From contig NZ_KL591012.1 of assembly GCF_000716335.1 (NCBI RefSeq), positions 6,407 to 70,406 on the forward strand: a DNA stretch of 64,000 bases, given 5' to 3'. The number at the start of each line of letters is the position of its first letter. Position 1 is the first letter of the stretch. The notes beneath the pieces were generated by a model that had not been told where the DNA came from, did not search any database, and saw only the letters and a program-made list of their open reading frames with translations. Of the stretch, positions 61,673-64,000 are shown piece after piece. Both the position numbers and the translations under genes were made by a program. The DNA comes from Streptomyces sp. NRRL S-118 (lineage in GTDB: Bacteria; Actinomycetota; Actinomycetes; Streptomycetales; Streptomycetaceae).

Positions 61673-61974
61673 TCGGGCCGGTCTGTCCGGGGCCGTGCCA
61701 CCGCGCGGGGGCGTGACTCGTGCAGCGCGGCGTGTGCCGGACCGGAGGCGTGGCTTGTGCAGTGGGGCGTGTGCCGGCCCGGATGCCGTGGCGCTGGACC
61801 TCGTGGGGCTGTCAGCCCCTGCCGGAGGCGCCGCGGGGGCGAGAAGGCCGCACAGGGTGGCTGGCGCGTGCGGGCGGCGCGCCTCCGCCGGACAGGGGCA
61901 GGGCGCGCGGACATAGCTGGACCCCGGGACCGGCGCAGTGGGTCCCGGGGCCGTCAGGGGGCGGCGGGGAGAAG
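61673..61974. other. dinG-lexA convergent intergenic region with 36-nt repeat and hairpin
   Basis: Holds an imperfect tandem duplication (61711-61746 and 61748-61783, 31 of 36 bases identical) and a terminator hairpin at 61922-61950. No gene is supported; a frame on either strand lacks ribosome sites. Confidence 0.6.
61922..61950. terminator. Bidirectional terminator between dinG and lexA
   Basis: CCCCGGGACC (61922-61931) pairs with GGTCCCGGGG (61941-61950) over 10 bp with a 9-nt loop, 25 nt downstream of the lexA stop and 250 nt after dinG. Confidence 0.7.
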
Positions 61975-62760
61975 TCAGACCCGCCGCAGTACCGCCACGA
62001 CCTTGCCGAGGATCGTGGCCTCGTCACCGGGGATCGGCTGGTACGCCGCGTTGTGCGGGAGCAGCCATACGTGGCCGTCCTCCCGCTTGAAGCGCTTGAC
62101 CGTGGCCTCGCCGTCCAGCATGGCGGCCACGATGTCGCCGTTCTCCGCGACCGGCTGACGACGTACGGTCACCCAGTCGCCGTCGCAGATGGCGGCTTCG
62201 ATCATCGAGTCACCGACGACCTTCAGGACGAAGAGCTCACCGTCACCGACGAGCTGGCGGGGCAGGGGGAAGACGTCCTCCACGGACTCCTCCGCCAGGA
62301 TCGGCCCACCGGCGGCGATCCGTCCGACCAGGGGGACGTACGACGCGGCGGGCTTGCCGGTCGTGTCCGTCGGCTGGGTACTGGGCTGGTCCGAACCCCG
62401 GACCTCGTACGCCCTCGGGCGGTGCGGGTCGCGGCGAAGGAAGCCCTTGCGCTCCAGAGCCATCAGCTGGTGGGCGACGGACGACGTGCTGGAGAGCCCG
62501 ACCGCCTGGCCGATCTCCCGCATCGACGGCGGGTACCCGCGCCGCTGCACCGAGTCGCGGATGACCTCGATGACGCGCCTCTGCCGGTCCGTGAGTCCGG
62601 AGCTGTCCGCCCGGATGCCGGGAGGTCGGCCGGGCAGTGAGCGCGAGGGCTTGGGCCCCTCGGCGTTCGTGATCGCGTCATTCATGGCATGTACCGGCTC
62701 GAGTCGGCTCTGGGAGCGGTCCTGGGCAGTGATGGTGGCACTGTCTGCGGTGGTGGTCAC
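61975..62760 (-). CDS. lexA: SOS repressor LexA
   Basis: Repressor of the SOS regulon, 261 aa. The N-terminal winged helix ([20 protein letters not shown] part; [20 protein letters not shown]) binds the SOS box; the C-terminal peptidase domain has the Ala-Gly cleavage site in GRIAAGGPI, catalytic Ser in VGDSMIEA and Lys in TVKRFKRE. The N-terminal 50 residues are an actinobacterial extension; GTG 62760 is used, but internal ATGs at about residue 26 could serve. RecA, which triggers its cleavage, is at 23567. A SOS box lies upstream at 62824. Confidence 0.96.
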   Translation of the reverse strand: MTTTADSATITAQDRSQSRLEPVHAMNDAITNAEGPKPSRSLPGRPPGIRADSSGLTDRQRRVIEVIRDSVQRRGYPPSMREIGQAVGLSSTSSVAHQLMALERKGFLRRDPHRPRAYEVRGSDQPSTQPTDTTGKPAASYVPLVGRIAAGGPILAEESVEDVFPLPRQLVGDGELFVLKVVGDSMIEAAICDGDWVTVRRQPVAENGDIVAAMLDGEATVKRFKREDGHVWLLPHNAAYQPIPGDEATILGKVVAVLRRV

Positions 62761-62823
62761 GTCGGCCCCTCTCGAATGGTCTCCCTAGCCGGACAACGGT
62801 AGTAGCTTTCGAAAGGTTGCGCC

Positions 62824-62839
62824 AAACACACGTTCGAGT
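62824..62839 (-). promoter_or_regulatory. LexA (SOS) box before lexA
   Basis: Read leftward, TCGAACGTGTGTTTGG, a GAAC-N4-GTTT form of the actinobacterial SOS box with extended TCGAAC half. It lies 64-79 bp before the lexA start and gives autoregulation. Confidence 0.8.
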
Positions 62840-63333
62840 GAAAAATCGCGGAATGGCTTACCTGTGCGTGTGACGAGGTGTATGTACGACCCTTCGTGCC
62901 CTCGTGGACCCTCGGTGCGGTGGCATTTCGGGCCATCAAGGTAACCCTCGCCGCCGGCGCCCGGTGAGGCGGGGGCGAGGGCACCCAGTCTGTCATCCGG
63001 TGACCCCGGATCCTGGGCGCCGCGCCCGTCCCGTAGGCTCGTTGCCGCCGCCGCTGGTGACCTGTCCGGTCACGCAGCGTGTCCGGCGTCCCTCGTCCGG
63101 CGCCCGCGACCCCGCCGTCCGGGCTTTCCGGTCTCCCGGCCCGTACTACGGGCCACCCGTGCGCTCCTCGGGGTGCACGGTGCCGCCCGGCCGGGCGGCA
63201 CCCGCCCGGTCGTGCGGGAGGCGCGCCGGTTTTCCGTGCGCTGCGGTTCGAATCGTTGTGCGCGGGCATGCGTCGATTCTGGTTCCATGTCGGTTCGGTA
63301 CGTGCCCGGCCCGCGACACGCGGTAGGCGTGGA

Positions 63334-63393
63334 TTGACCGACCGGACCCCAGATCTAGTGGTTGTATTGCCTCGGCCACCCAGAAGTTGTGGT
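63334..63393 (+). promoter_or_regulatory. nrdR promoter with two NrdR boxes
   Basis: TTGACC (63334-63339) is the likely -35. Two related 16-mers, CCCCAGATCTAGTGGT (63347-63362) and ACCCAGAAGTTGTGGT (63378-63393), are exactly 31 bp apart, three helical turns, as known for paired NrdR boxes. The first overlaps the expected -10 region, so NrdR would repress its own operon. Confidence 0.7.
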
Positions 63394-63503
63394 CCCCGGG
63401 TCCTTCGGGGGCGCGGCGATCGCCTATGCTTATGGCTGCTTCGAGGGGCCCGACGGGCCTTGGCGAGGCTATTCAGTCGTGCTGTGAAGGAGGGAGGGGA
63501 GCC

Positions 63504-64000
63504 ATGCACTGCCCCTTCTGCAGGCACCCCGACAGCCGCGTCGTCGACAGTCGCACCACCGACGACGGGACGTCCATCCGGCGCCGCCGCCAGTGTCCCG
63601 ACTGCTCCCGCCGTTTCACCACGGTGGAGACGTGCTCACTGATGGTGATCAAGCGCAGCGGGGTGACCGAGCCCTTCAGCCGCACCAAGGTCATCAACGG
63701 TGTCCGCAAGGCATGCCAGGGGCGACCCGTCACCGAGGACGCCCTGGCCCAGCTCGGCCAGCGGGTCGAGGAGGCGGTGCGTGCCACCGGCAGCGCGGAG
63801 CTGACCACCCACGACGTCGGACTGGCCATACTGGGCCCGCTGCAGGAGCTCGACCTCGTCGCGTACCTGCGCTTCGCGTCCGTGTACCGCGCGTTCGACT
63901 CGCTCGAAGACTTCGAGGCCGCCATCGCGGAGCTCCGCGAACAGCGGCCACCCGCGGACGAGCGCGGGCCCGGTGCGACCCCGGAGGTCCCGGTGCCCGC
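63504..64000 (+). CDS. nrdR: Ribonucleotide reductase regulator NrdR (3' end cut by window)
   Basis: Zinc-ribbon and ATP-cone repressor of ribonucleotide reductase genes. The N-terminus has two Cys pairs ([23 protein letters not shown]) and the ATP-cone follows ([20 protein letters not shown], central part; [18 protein letters not shown]). ATG 63504 has AAGGAGGGAGGGGA upstream. The frame runs open past the window end at residue 165; the tail is Pro/Glu-rich. In Streptomyces nrdJ (class II reductase) follows and is co-transcribed; here it would lie just outside. Confidence 0.95.
   Translation, partial: MHCPFCRHPDSRVVDSRTTDDGTSIRRRRQCPDCSRRFTTVETCSLMVIKRSGVTEPFSRTKVINGVRKACQGRPVTEDALAQLGQRVEEAVRATGSAELTTHDVGLAILGPLQELDLVAYLRFASVYRAFDSLEDFEAAIAELREQRPPADERGPGATPEVPVP

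Larger units (their letters stand above)
62761..63503. other. lexA-nrdR divergent regulatory region
   Basis: About 740 nt containing the lexA SOS box (62824-62839), GC-rich sequence of no clear function (62940-63330) and the nrdR promoter with paired NrdR boxes (63334-63393). A T-loop-like GGTTCGAATC at 63243 is not part of a tRNA. I see no cobalamin riboswitch here, though one controls the class I reductase operon in S. coelicolor. Confidence 0.6.

Noticed and set aside
63235..63265. T-loop-like GGTTCGAATC suggesting a tRNA
   Set aside because: No 5-bp T stem, no anticodon arm or acceptor stem can be formed around it.
62940..63500. Cobalamin riboswitch before nrdR
   Set aside because: I could not find a B12-box-like core; in S. 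coelicolor the riboswitch belongs to the nrdABS operon, not nrdRJ.

Overview
This window is a stretch of high-GC (about 72 %) actinobacterial chromosome, almost certainly from a Streptomyces species. The evidence is the strong G/C bias at third codon positions, the many GTG starts, ATGA/GTGA stop-start overlaps, -10 boxes set 6-7 nt before start codons (leaderless type), and a gene order that from memory matches the conserved S. coelicolor core region running from osaAB through ftsK, clgR, recA, gluABCD, miaB/miaA, dapF, rshA and hflX to lexA and nrdR. I see no phage, insertion sequence, CRISPR array, tRNA or rRNA gene.

Layout. 1-3.5 kb: end of a hybrid histidine kinase (OsaA-like) and its partner response regulator (OsaB-like). 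3.6-11.8 kb: ftsK, a RodZ-like HTH membrane protein, rimO-pgsA-cinA (overlapping ATGA junctions), clgR, a dps gene. 12-18.2 kb: a small membrane protein, then a leftward nei2-lhr DNA-repair pair. 18.3-21.5 kb: an AraC regulator, an azlCD exporter, a toroid-fold protein. 21.6-25.3 kb: a DUF3046 gene, an AI-2E-type permease, then recA-recX behind an SOS box. 25.3-28.9 kb: repeat-rich DNA, a leftward sulfur operon (leader peptide, cysteine dioxygenase, rhodanese) and an FAD monooxygenase. 28.9-36.1 kb: the gluABCD glutamate ABC transporter, the divergent GluR-GluK two-component system, a TAXI-type binding protein. 36.3-38.4 kb: a methyltransferase and a decayed 1 kb stretch with a DUF3419 remnant. 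38.4-50.6 kb: miaB, an extradiol-dioxygenase-like protein, an antitoxin-like gene, miaA, a membrane protein, dapF, rshA, an M1 peptidase, hflX. 50.6-53.2 kb: two tandem lipoprotein serine proteases. 53.4-59.6 kb: a four-gene NRPS-independent siderophore (NIS) cluster. 59.7-64 kb: dinG, lexA, and the start of nrdR behind paired NrdR boxes.

How the parts work together. Several units carry readable regulation: LexA boxes on recA and lexA; two NrdR boxes exactly 31 bp apart before nrdR; a GluR-type direct repeat between gluA and gluR, with hairpins after gluA and after gluB that would taper expression along the transporter operon; and, before cysteine dioxygenase, a 15-codon ORF with three Cys codons behind a strong ribosome site, a promoter and a dyad over its -10.

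Most promising for follow-up are the cysteine-leader/dioxygenase/rhodanese unit with its array of four helically phased TGATCA palindromes, and the NIS cluster, which has a diaminobutyrate-type aminotransferase, two IucA/IucC synthetases and a GNAT acyltransferase but no N-hydroxylase or decarboxylase, so it may make a carboxylate rather than a hydroxamate siderophore. Intergenic DNA is unusually rich in imperfect minisatellites (24, 36-37 and about 40 bp periods).
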